From positions 3,318,501 to 3,382,500 of the forward strand of contig OZ004590.1 of the NCBI GenBank assembly GCA_963924555.1: DNA of 64,000 bases, written 5' to 3'. Shown one piece after another: positions 22,762 to 33,200 of the stretch (position 1 is its first letter; every line of letters starts with the position of its first letter). This DNA comes from Crambe crambe (taxonomy: Eukaryota; Porifera; Demospongiae; Poecilosclerida; Crambeidae). Both the position numbers and the translations under genes were made by a program. The notes beneath the pieces were generated by a model. The model did not search any database. It was not told where the DNA came from and saw nothing but the letters and a program-made list of their open reading frames with translations.

Positions 22762-23134
22762 ATACACTATAGGTGTGCAGCGTACATTGAATACACTATA
22801 ATACACTATAATACACTATAGGTATACAGTGTACATTGAATATACTATAGGTACACAGTGTACATTGAATATACTATAGGTATACAGTGTACATTAAATA
22901 TACTATAGGTATACAGTGTACATTGAATATACTATAGGTATACAGTGTACATTGAATATACTATAGGTGTGCAGTGAATACACTATGATATACTATAGGT
23001 GTGCAGTAAATACACTATGATACACTATAGGTATGCAGTAAATACACTATGATACACTATAGGTGTGCAGTAAATACACTATGATACACTATAGGTATGC
23101 AGTAAATACACTATGATACACTATAGGTGTGCAG
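22762..23134. repeat. Minisatellite, ~31-bp then ~30-bp units
   Basis: Units of the type ACACTATAGGTATACAGTGT plus ACATTGAAT give way to shorter units of the type AGGTGTGCAGTAAATACACT plus ATGATACACT. ACTATAGGT marks each unit, at least ten in all. The core ACACTATAG-T-TRCAGTGT is itself partly palindromic. Confidence 0.9.
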
Positions 23135-23234
23135 TGTACACTTTCATTTTTACGATTATGGGAAATAGTGAAACATACACCATGCTGTATATATGTTATG
23201 TATGTGTGGAGTCACTAGATGATTTGCATTTGTA

Positions 23235-23735
23235 TGTATGTATGTTCTTATGCAAGGTTTCTGCTGAGAAAAAAGGCTTGGAATTAGAAACAGGTAGTAG
23301 TGCATGGAATTCTATAAGTGAAATATGAGTCATGCTCTTGATGAGAGTGAAAGTAAACACTCAATAGGACTGTTATGTACACTGTTACTATAGGAATAGC
23401 AGTTGCACCAAATGTCAAAATCTGAAAAGCTCACTGCCTTCCTTATATAGACTTAAGAAACCCAATACTCTGGTACCTCTTGGTAGACCATACCTTACTG
23501 ATATGATGTGTGGCTAAGTAAGGTTTAGAATGTCATTGTTCCCTTTGAGAAGCTTGTGGTCGTCATTTAATTCTTCACCTTTTATAACCACACAAGGGAT
23601 AGACATTATAACCAATAGAGCGTTACGTGTAATGTCAGAAGCCTTTATATACAATGCTTGAGCTTTCCCTATGCTCACTCACCTCTGAAGTCGTTTGTTT
23701 GTAACATGGTGTCCATAGCATCAGTCAGACGTGCT
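23235..23735 (-). pseudogene. Scrambled second copy of methionine synthase exons 2, 3 and 5
   Basis: Three pieces match the intact exons at 25.8-26.6 kb. (1) 23675-23735, minus: DAMDTMLQTNDFRG, versus [20 protein letters not shown], with an internal deletion and the catalytic-loop glycines lost. (2) About 23490-23572, minus: [20 protein letters not shown] with an in-frame TAG where the intact copy reads CAG. (3) About 23255-23400 on the PLUS strand: the exon VSAE-KKG-LELETG with its downstream intron, so this piece is inverted. The copy is therefore dead and rearranged. Confidence 0.8.
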
Positions 23736-23762
23736 GAAATATTTGTTAATAGAATTAGAAGT

Positions 23763-23772
23763 GAGTGTGTGT

Positions 23773-23818
<46 letters not shown>
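23763..23818. repeat. (GT)n followed by a 32-base G run
   Basis: About 12 GT repeats pass straight into G at 23787-23818. The length of such a run is prone to assembly error. The reverse strand is C/CA-rich. Confidence 0.9.
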
Positions 23819-23819
<1 letters not shown>

Positions 23820-23969
23820 GTATAAATTAATTCAGTTATCTGAACACAGAAAACAAGCAAATTATGGACTGCAAAATACTGTAATCTGTTATTGCATGAT
23901 GATTGTAGTGTTGGTGGTTTACACACCTTCCCAGAGCCAAAGAGATCTCCAACCACATCTTACCTAAAC

Positions 23970-25262
23970 ACAATTAAACTTACTTAAAACATTTCAGGCC
24001 TGTATCCATATGTATAAGCCAAGAGGGTATAGGAGTTTGATAATACTGACCTTGTTATGGTTGTTTATGCAAGTGCTCCCATTATGTAAAGAATGTGTGG
24101 GCTGTCTCAGATACAGGAATAATCCTCCATAATTATTTTAAGTGGTCCCTGAGTAACTTGATATGTGCAACTCATTATTTCCCACCTAAAAGGAACTGGT
24201 GGGTAGACCAGAACTGTTTACTGGCCTTTACAGTCTTCATTCAATTACAGCAGAAAGTATATAGTCTCTGCTATACTAGATTCTGTGAAGCACAGGATTG
24301 CTCCACTGTAATGAAATGATGGGAACTGTCTACACCCCGGGGGGGTTGTATTAGACTGGTATGTGGTACACCCTTCAGGTAAATACCCCCATACCTGACC
24401 TAAGACTCCACTCATAAGGGGTTGTTGAGCTTATGCCAGCAATATAATTATCTGCTGGGTGTAGGGGATATAGTAGGCCTACTAGGGAGAGCAGGTTTAG
24501 GAGGTTGGGGCCTTGTACATAGTTTATGGGGAGAGGGAGGATTACCTCTCCCTCCCCCTCCTTCTGAATCCTTTGATGGGGGGTTCTCATTTCATCTTGG
24601 TTCAACTATCAGAGCTCAAACTTATGTGGTTAAGGTGTGGCTTTATATTTAAGGGTGTGGATTGTGGGTGTGGCTTTATATCCTCGAAGAGTGCACTACA
24701 CAAACTACAGTGTGCAAAGTCCAGTGCAGTGTTAGAATACCAGAGTTTACTATGTATGTGAGTACCTTCATGAGGGGACCTTCTCTCACATTCAGGGTAT
24801 TTCCCAATGTACTGGTCAATCCCCTAGTAGAGAAGAGAAAGAAGAAGAAGAAGAAGAAGAAGAAGAAGAAGAAGAAGAGGTAATAACAGTGTAACTTCCA
24901 CTTTAACTGAATTGAATATTCGTTATAGAAAAGAAGTGGCCAACTATTACATTTCTCCCTACTACAACTTGGACCCCTCACTTCGGAGCTACACTGTCCA
25001 TGACCTAAGGGACCAGAAAAGGCATACAGTAGACTATACAGGACGAATAAAATTGAGAGATAATGATCTCACTGGTTCTTATACATGTAGCCCATTTCAA
25101 CCTGGTCCTTAGCAATGCTCAATGCCTCCTCCAATGCTCACTGAATATTGAAGGAACACTTTTCACCTAGGTCTGGTGCCGCATAGTTACTTTTTACCCT
25201 AGTAGAAATCCCTCACTATGTAGCTAAGTACATACATTCTTATGCATGCATGAAGCACTTAC
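23970..25262. other. Region downstream of the last visible methionine synthase exon
   Basis: I looked here on the minus strand for the exon that should follow (encoding the ISGT...SGQT part of the homocysteine domain) and did not find it. A (GAA)n tract is at 24836-24878. A 66-codon plus-strand frame at 24912-25112 (YYISPYYNLDPSLRSYTV) looks protein-like but is not recognised. Confidence 0.45.
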
Positions 25263-26825
25263 AAAGACTGGAACTCTTCGCATGGCACTGTCAAAGTGTT
25301 GATCAATTGCATACAGAGCAGCCTGATAATATCATAACTGTTTTGGTTATATAAGCTACATACACTCACTGTTTACCTTAGCATTGGCAGTATCGAAAAT
25401 GGTCTCTACCATGAGGATATCTATACCTCCTTCCACTAGCGCTTCAGCCTGCTCCCCATAAGCTGCTACCAACTCATCAAATGCTGTAATCAAACAATTA
25501 ATGCAGTTATCACTATGAACAAGCTGTATGCATACAGTGTTTAAAAGGCCAGAATTGTTGGGCAAAAGGGGAAAAAGTGTTCCTAACTACATATTAACTG
25601 ATTTACTGATGTTTCTGTACTCTGGCTTCTCAACTGAAGGAGAGAGAGAAAGTGTCCTGTTGGTCGGTCCCATTGAGCCAATGGCAAAACGACGAATCCC
25701 TACGTCATTATATTTTTCTCATAGTAACAGTGTACATAACTGTCCCATTGAGTGTTTACTTTCACTCTCATCAAGAGCAAGACTCATATTTCACTTATAG
25801 AATTTCATGCAGTACTACCTGTTTCTAATTCCACATCTTTGCAAGCCTTTTTTGCCAACTCAGCAGAAACCTTGTTTATACGCTTTACCTGGAAGTAGCA
25901 ACCACAGACACTAACATACATGTAAGAGGTAAAGCTCATTATACTTACGAGGTGCTGTGTAGCACAATCAGACTGGGATACAGCAGTCCCATTGAAAGTG
26001 TTGGTCTCTATAAAGTCAGCTCCTGCGTAAAGGTACTCTACACACCACAACATGTATATAAGTGAAGTCTTGGTACCTCTTGGTACCTTTTGTGTTGGAC
26101 GGACCATACCTTGTATATCTCTGATATGATGTGTGGCTGAGTGAGGTTGAGAATGTCATTGTTTCCTTTGAGAAGCTTGTAGTGGTCTTTGAATTCTTCA
26201 CCTTTATAACCACACAAAAAACATAGACAATAGAGCATTTGCAATGCATCCTTTTACCATGCCAACAGTGGCCATTTTGGTGCACAATTAGTATTATGTT
26301 CTATGGAGATTATACACCAAAATGGCCACCGCTGACATGGTGAAAGGATGCATCAAAACGCTCTGTAGTATACCCCCTTGCCTGCATGCTATGAAGTTTC
26401 TACCCCTGGTTGAGAGGTACATGTGATGTCAGAAGCTTCCCTTTATATATAATGTCTGAGCTTTCCCTATGCTCACTCACCTCTGAAGTCCTCCTCCTCA
26501 AGTCGTTTTGTCTGTAACATGGTGCCCATAGCACCGTCCATCACCATAATCCTTTCTTTAAGCACCTCAGCTATGTCCACTGCAATCCCATCTACATTAT
26601 AACAAATGCATGCTTTATTACTCTTAGGTGGGGAGTCACATTAACATAGCATGTGAGGTCAATGTCTTGTTGAGCACATCAACACACCCTCTAAAAAGCA
26701 GTCGAAGCTAGCAGCAGCCCAGCTGCTTGGCAGACAGCAACTCTGAGTTAGCTAGTTAGTATCTATTCGATACCTGGGATGTTGGGAAAGCTTGGTCGAA
26801 ACATCACACCTGTAGCTGTAGCCAT
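25263..26825 (-). CDS. MTR: Methionine synthase, 5' exons only (homocysteine-binding domain, ~224 codons)
   Basis: Eight exons on the minus strand, all with GT-AG borders and consistent phase: 26774-26825 (ATG at 26825), 26481-26591, 26110-26201, 25949-26035, 25819-25888, 25607-25699, 25377-25483, 25263-25322. The product starts [20 protein letters not shown] and contains [62 protein letters not shown] and [18 protein letters not shown], the standard order in the N-terminal homocysteine-binding domain of cobalamin-dependent methionine synthase, which methylates homocysteine in the cytosol. The expected next exon after RRVPVF|GT is not visible, so the homocysteine-site cysteines, folate, B12 and activation domains are missing from this locus; either the gene is truncated or the rest lies far away or was lost in assembly. 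No stop or frameshift in what is present. Confidence 0.88.
26237..26372. mobile_element. Palindromic MITE in methionine synthase intron 2
   Basis: The inverted arms carry GCATCCTTTTACCATG and CATGGTGAAAGGATGC, then GTGGCCATTTTGGTG and CACCAAAATGGCCAC, with AGAGC(A/G)TTTTG at the outer ends and a ~40-bp centre. The paralogous intron at about 23.6 kb lacks it, giving an approximate empty site. Confidence 0.8.
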
Positions 26826-27249
26826 TGCTAGCCCTTGCATGCCACGTGTGTTAGTAATGACGTACTAGCATATTGACGGAAGTAAGTGTATGTAGTACTA
26901 GGGTATGTTCGTGCAACATATTCAATCGGCGAGGAAGCTGTGCAGTTGGTGAAAGTCATTTCTAATTGGGCTAAGATATTGCAGGGGTTGTGGCAGCTGC
27001 ATACACAGGAGGCTGTATAATGCTTACCACAAGCACTTAGAAAAAAGCCAAGCGCCTACAATCCACTTAGCGCCTCTATGACAAAATGCTGTAGAAAGCA
27101 ATAAGCTCCAGCTGTTTGTTCTAAAGTGCTGTTTGTTTCATTGTGGGGTCAAAGGTCAAACGAACTTGCGCATTATCAACTATGCCCGCTTGAGTGCCTC
27201 GCCTCCGCTCGCCTAATTATTTTTGTGAATCATATGAAGAGCGTTAGTG
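26826..27249. promoter_or_regulatory. Divergent intergenic region between MTR and receptor copy 2
   Basis: The ATG of MTR (minus, 26825) and the ATG of receptor copy 2 (plus, 27250) are 424 bp apart, so one short region must hold both promoters. It contains TGACGTAC (26857-26864) and TTGACGGAAGTA, the latter also found upstream of receptor copy 1 at about 9181-9194. No clear TATA box. Bidirectional use is inferred from the spacing. Confidence 0.6.
26900..27125. repeat. Inverted repeat arm (left)
   Basis: The stretch from GGGTATGTTCGTGCAACATA through CACTTAG...CTGTAGAAAG matches, inverted, 29495-29710. The arms flank exon 1 of receptor copy 2 and about 2.4 kb of DNA. The left arm overlaps the divergent promoter region. 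Confidence 0.7.
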
Positions 27250-30200
27250 ATGGAGGTGGTAATTCTAGCACTACAGTTATTAATACCGATCCTTCCTTCA
27301 GTACAAAGCCAGCCATGTGAGTGAGTCACTAGTTAGCTAGCTGAATCTATACTTATAGCTAATAGCTAATCAGGTAGAAATGTGGAAGTTCCCAAAACAA
27401 TCTGTTTTTGCTCAGCCTCAGATATAGAAGTTCCCAGCACTGCAGCCATATTCTGGACACTTCCAGTTACTGTACAGTTATGTTTTGATGCTGACCTACT
27501 CAGTGTAGTTGTTTACACATTAATTTTGTATTTTGATGGTTCTCAGGGGAGTAGCTAGGTTTATTAAGATTTGGAGGGGCAAAAAAAATTAATTTGACCT
27601 GCCATACCCTTTTTTACTGACCACACCCATTTTTCAATCATATACTGAACAGGTTTGTTTCTATGAAATTTTACTGGGGCAAGTGCCCCAGTTGCCCTAA
27701 TGGTAGCTACTCCTCTGGTTCTGAATATAGAATAAGCCATCAATTTTCGGCCACATCTAATTTCGGACGCAATTATCTCGAGAATCAGCAACAGTGACAA
27801 GCTGAATTTTTGTAGTGGTAAAGATTTACATACCAGAGGAATAAAGTAGAATCCTAGAAATTAACAGCTCGGTGAACCATCATACGAAAATGGGCAGGTG
27901 TTGTTAATCCTCCAGTCAAAGCGAGTCTGAAATGAACTCTAATTTCGGCCAAAAAAATTCTATTTCGAACATGGGGTCCAGTTCAGCTAGACTTTGACTC
28001 TAACAACCTTTTGATCATCTGGCTACAGTATCCCAGAGTTTCAGCTCCTGATTCACTAGTTTATTCACACTGGCTCAAATTTATTACATGTACACCTATG
28101 GGCGAGGGAGGAAAAGTAGAAGAAGAAAATGTTTCCCATCAGCATAATACATGTACATTGAACAAAAAAGTGAAAAACTGAAGAACTTAGCTAAGTGAAG
28201 AACTGAACTGTATCTTATTCTTAGATAGTATAGCAGTGCACCTATAAACCCACCAGTAACCAATCAGCTTGTTTTCCATAGTTGAATAGCTGGTTAGCTA
28301 CTAGCTTAGGTGTGCAGCTGAAGTGTGGAAAGTGCAGTAGCTGAATAAAATAGCATGTTTTGTTCCTTCACTTGTGGCTTGAAAATATTCTCCTAGCCTT
28401 AACATCAGGACGAGCTGGATAATTAAATTCGTTGATACATCACCAGTTACTGATTCCTGCAGTGGAATAAAAACCCTCAATTTCAATCATGCCAGGATTC
28501 TTGAGTGGTAACTTTAGGCCTGGGAAAGAGGCTAGCCCATTAGAAGGTACCAAAAGAGCTAGTGGTGGCTGAAATAGCCAATGGTGGCCAAAATGGCCAG
28601 AACCCTGCATGTTAAATGTGAATGTCCCTTGCAGGTGACTGGAAAATTGTTAGGCTTCAGCTCTCTTTTATTATGTGTAAGAATGAGCTATCTACTGGTC
28701 AGTGTCTGATCCCATTTTAGCCATCTCTCAAACATGGTCTGATGACTAAATGAAACCTCTTTCACATAATGGTTGTACATTCCAAGGTTGCTATAATATA
28801 GCCAATTATGAATACATGTATGTCTAATTGGCAAGCGAAGCGAGCCCCCCCCCCCCCCATTCATACAAATTGAGATTTTGTATGTCGTTAATTTGCATGA
28901 GCATCATTCGTTTCACCTTTGACCCTACAAATAAATATACCCACAATAGCCTCGTCCCCAGGCCTTCCTTTTTAATTATGATTGTGGAGGCCTGGTATGC
29001 GAAAATATTGCAAAACCATAGAAACCCCATAGTGTGGGTGTGTACATTCAAATCATATGACGAATTGGTGCTATGACCACGCACGAGCACATGGCTGACC
29101 AGGCATAAGAAAAAGAAGAGAAAGGTAGGCCATACAACCAAGGACTTATTAAAACTCATGAAGAATTCCGAGGCCAATCTATTTATAATCCAGCTAAGCC
29201 TAAAATCTAGACTACTTGATAGTAAAGCTATCTAACGATAGGCAGCTCTGATACTATCTGCTGCTAGGCTAGCAAAGTGTATAGCAGCACTCAAATTCAG
29301 TGGCAGCTCAAATAGGTCGATCCTGTAGTCGCTCCAGTCCATAGCCCAAATGCGTGGGCAGGGTCATAATGCTCTCGTGCACTGACCACACCCAATTAGA
29401 TGGCTCTATCCCCCCTGTGACTTCTGCGTACCAGGCCCATAACTAAAAAGAGGGCCTGAGGGGACGAGGCTATACCCACTACACTTAGCAACAAACAGCT
29501 AGAGCTTATTACTTTCTACAGCATTTTGTCATAGCGCTACTAGGCTTATCTAAGTGGATTGTAGGTGCTTGGCTTTTGTACAGCCTCCTGTGTATGCAGC
29601 TGCACCACCACTTCATCCTGATAGCGATATCTTAGCCTAAGAAGTTGAAGTACAAATGACTTTCACCAACTGCTTTGCTCGCCAATTGAATATGCTACAT
29701 GAACATACCCTGGTAATTATTTGATTTCTACGTACGTTGGACTATCCAAGCCTTATCAGTGCTACATAATATTAACAGACTTAGCCTGTATTCCAGACTT
29801 TTCCTAAACCAAACTTTCCTTATCACACTTTACATTTAATTGCAAAGCTCTGGATGATTTATGAAGCATGAAGTATAATTAATGTGAGAATGTAATCTTT
29901 ATGCAGTAACTGTTTTTTGGAGAGGAAATGACATCACAAACAAACCAACACTGATATATCATGAGGAGGTCACTGCTATCAATTATACAGCTCCACCAAC
30001 ACTCATTAATCCTAATGGCACTCGTGGTCTACTCTGCAGCTCTACAGTTGGCCCTGTTGCTTGGTGGCCAGGAAATGGTTTAACAAACCTACCCTTTGAT
30101 ACTAATAGACGTGATAGGCTCATCTACCAGATAATACCAAGTGGAAACCTCATGGCCCAAATGGTCCGTGATGGGAGAACTCAAGATATTTCAGGAAGTC

Positions 30201-33200
30201 CACAATTTGATTTTCATAATGGATTGTTTACTTGTCGACGGAATGGTGATATTTCAACAGCAGTTCCTGTGGGATTTTATATGAGAGATGGTCGGACAGG
30301 TGAGTTAATTTGTATCTACAATAAGGTTCATGTAAATGAAAAAATGAAATGCTTGCTTCACTCACTCCACACTAGCGAGTTGGCTGAGAAATTCTACTAC
30401 ATGTGTATGTATGTTCTAATGTTGGAGTTTCTTTGCGTGGTGAGCACACATGCACTCACCCCATAATGCTAGTACAGAAAAAATCTGAATGGAAAGAAGC
30501 TTGGAAACCTAGTTCAGAGGTTGTGAGGGTGCAATGCAGCATGTAGGTACATTTCATTTATGTGGCAGATAGAGTATGGCTTTGCATCACCTGGTAAAGC
30601 ATTGTGGGATGAGTGCTCATGCTCAGTTTACCCAAGGTTGTCATGAAAAGAAGCTGCAACATTAGAACATACATACAAGATAAATATAATAGTAATGCTC
30701 CTCATTCACTCCTACTAGTGTGGGCTTGCTGCGCCCACCTCAACAATCTAAACTTGAAAGCAGTAAAAAATCACCATAATTATGTTGACCTAAACTTGTA
30801 TGACACTTCATATCTTTGTGGTCATTGAAACTGTATAACTTAATTTTGCTATTTGCAATTTTTGCTATTTTGTGTAACCATGCACTCACAATGATAACAA
30901 CAAAACTTGTACAACTTGTCATCCCTGCTCATCTATGATCAATCACATCTTTGTGGTCATTGAGACTTACTATAGCACTTTTGCTATCTGATTTAGACTT
31001 TCATTTCTATATGCTTCATTATTAATTTTAATCATAACAACAAACGGAAACAAACTGTTCATGTCATACTTATCACTAAAGCGTTTTAAAGAGAGTATCT
31101 CACACAACGTCCTATAATGCTTGTTAACTACATGACATTGTATATCATGAATTATGTAATGGTTAGAACATGGGTGCCAGGGTTTCATGGATTATAAACA
31201 ATCCGAATTCTGAGGGTGACGGTTGTTTATAATCCATAAAACCTATGACACCCATGTTCTATTTTATATCCATCTATAGCTGCTAAGTTGAGTATCTTTA
31301 CCATGATGCTTTAGTGGCTGCACTTTCTTGTCTTCATGGAGATTAAACATGGATGACAGGAAATATGACTCATATTGCCCGTCGTTCATGACAACAGGCA
31401 TTATATGACTTATGAACCACACTGTGGCCCTTTGATCTCGCCCATGCATGGGATATAAAGTGAATACCACAGGCCACATAAGTGCTTCCAATAATGAATA
31501 TAGCTCATAATAGTACTCTCTCCAGCTGCAGTTTATTAATGTGGGTCTCATTTCCACATATGTACACACAGCTACAGGGCATGAGATCACTTCTTTTACA
31601 TTTACTGTATTTGGTATAATCTGAAACAGTTTATTTCTCCAGTACGTGGTGTTATTAGAATAACTGGAGTAAGTATCCCATCTAATTCATTTATGGCTGC
31701 CTCCCCATCCTTCACTCTGGCTGGTGATACTGAAGGAGGTCCTCCTGAAACATATAATTGGACAAGAAATGGTGCACCCATCACTAATGGTGGCTCATTC
31801 AGCATTTCCATTGGAGTAAATGGTGTGACTGACCCGAGTGCATATGACAATAGTCGCTATCGGAGCACACTGACTGTAACTGGGACACTACCTGGAGTGT
31901 ACCAGTACTCTGTCTCCAATAGAGCCACATCCAACACTCTCACCTCCAATATCAATATTGAAGGTAATGATGATCAGGATATTATTAGTTTTCTTAAAAT
32001 GTAGGACATAGCTATACTGTTCCTTTATAGTAGGCTAAAGCTCTCAGTATTGTGATTCTCTAGATTGTGCTTATATGTTTAGGTGCAGGGGCCACAGCTC
32101 CTAGTAACCTTATGGCTCGACAAAATGGAGCTGGACAAAATGGAGTTGGATCAGTATTAGTCTCGTGGACTTTACCATCTCTTCGACCTGTTGATGGGTA
32201 CCGAATAACCTTAGGATCACCCCCAGATTTCACTTCTGGTATTGATATTGATCGTGATGTCTCTTCACGCACCATAAACGTAGCACTGGGTATGCTTTCA
32301 ATTAGTATAAGGACTCGTTCCCGGCACTATCCTGGTTTGGTGGTGACAACGACTGTCAATGTGCTAGGTAAGGGAGAGATTTATGACTTTATTATTATAT
32401 TTTTATTGAGAGTCTACATCATTCAGCATTTGAAAGGCCGATTATTATGACACCATCAGTAACAGCCAACAATTCAGTCACACTCTCCTGGGCCCAGCCT
32501 GATGGTACTCTGCCATCTGAGAACTATGTTATATCCCTACAGCGTGGAACTAACCAGCCATTTTGTTCTGATGAAACAGACAGCAGGCAAATGACTACCA
32601 ATGATCAGTCAATTATTTTCCCTACCCTATATGGAAGCAGTTCCTACACTGTCACTGTCCTTGCCACAGCATTTAGTGTTTCCATGCAGACATCACGACA
32701 GTTCACGACACCTGCATCTCGTAAGATAATTATGACCAAGTGATTGACTGGAAAAAAAATTTAAGCATATGTTGGGTCATATGTACTTCACTGATTTAGT
32801 TCTTATTCTCTGGCCTGAAGGCTTGTACAAGTACAGGGATCAATGCCCTACCAATTATTAATTCTTAATCCTTCCCCATGATTTGGATGACTACTGGTAC
32901 ACTGCTTACCCCAGCACAATGTTTAACATAATTATCTGTAATGGGCATACATACTTAGCCATATACACAGTTGCTGTTTTGACTAAAATGAGCATACATA
33001 ACATGTCCTCAATTTTGTGTAGCCCCAGTTGGAGTTCCACAGCGCATAAGAACCTCTATGACCCCCAGGACTATCACTGTGAACTGGGATGAGATCACAT
33101 GCATAGAGCGTAATGGAGCGATCACCGATTACCCCGTGGAACTTAAAAAGGAAGGTGTTGGGGAACCAATCCCTGGTATGCTGACGATCAATGAAAGGAG

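Noticed and set aside
22762-23134. CRISPR-like array
   Set aside because: The repeats are directly adjacent with no unique spacers and the genome is eukaryotic; it is a minisatellite.
24375-24883. Several overlapping glycine/proline and lysine-rich frames
   Set aside because: They arise from G-rich and (GAA)n simple sequence.
24912-25112. 66-codon plus-strand frame (YYISPYYNLDPSLRSYTV) as an exon of a phosphoesterase-like gene
   Set aside because: The resemblance to acid-sphingomyelinase-like C-terminal regions is weak, no neighbouring exons or catalytic motifs were found, and it lies between MTR fragments.
28824-29177. 117-codon minus-strand frame in intron 1 of receptor copy 2
   Set aside because: Unrecognised and low complexity at one end (C-run).
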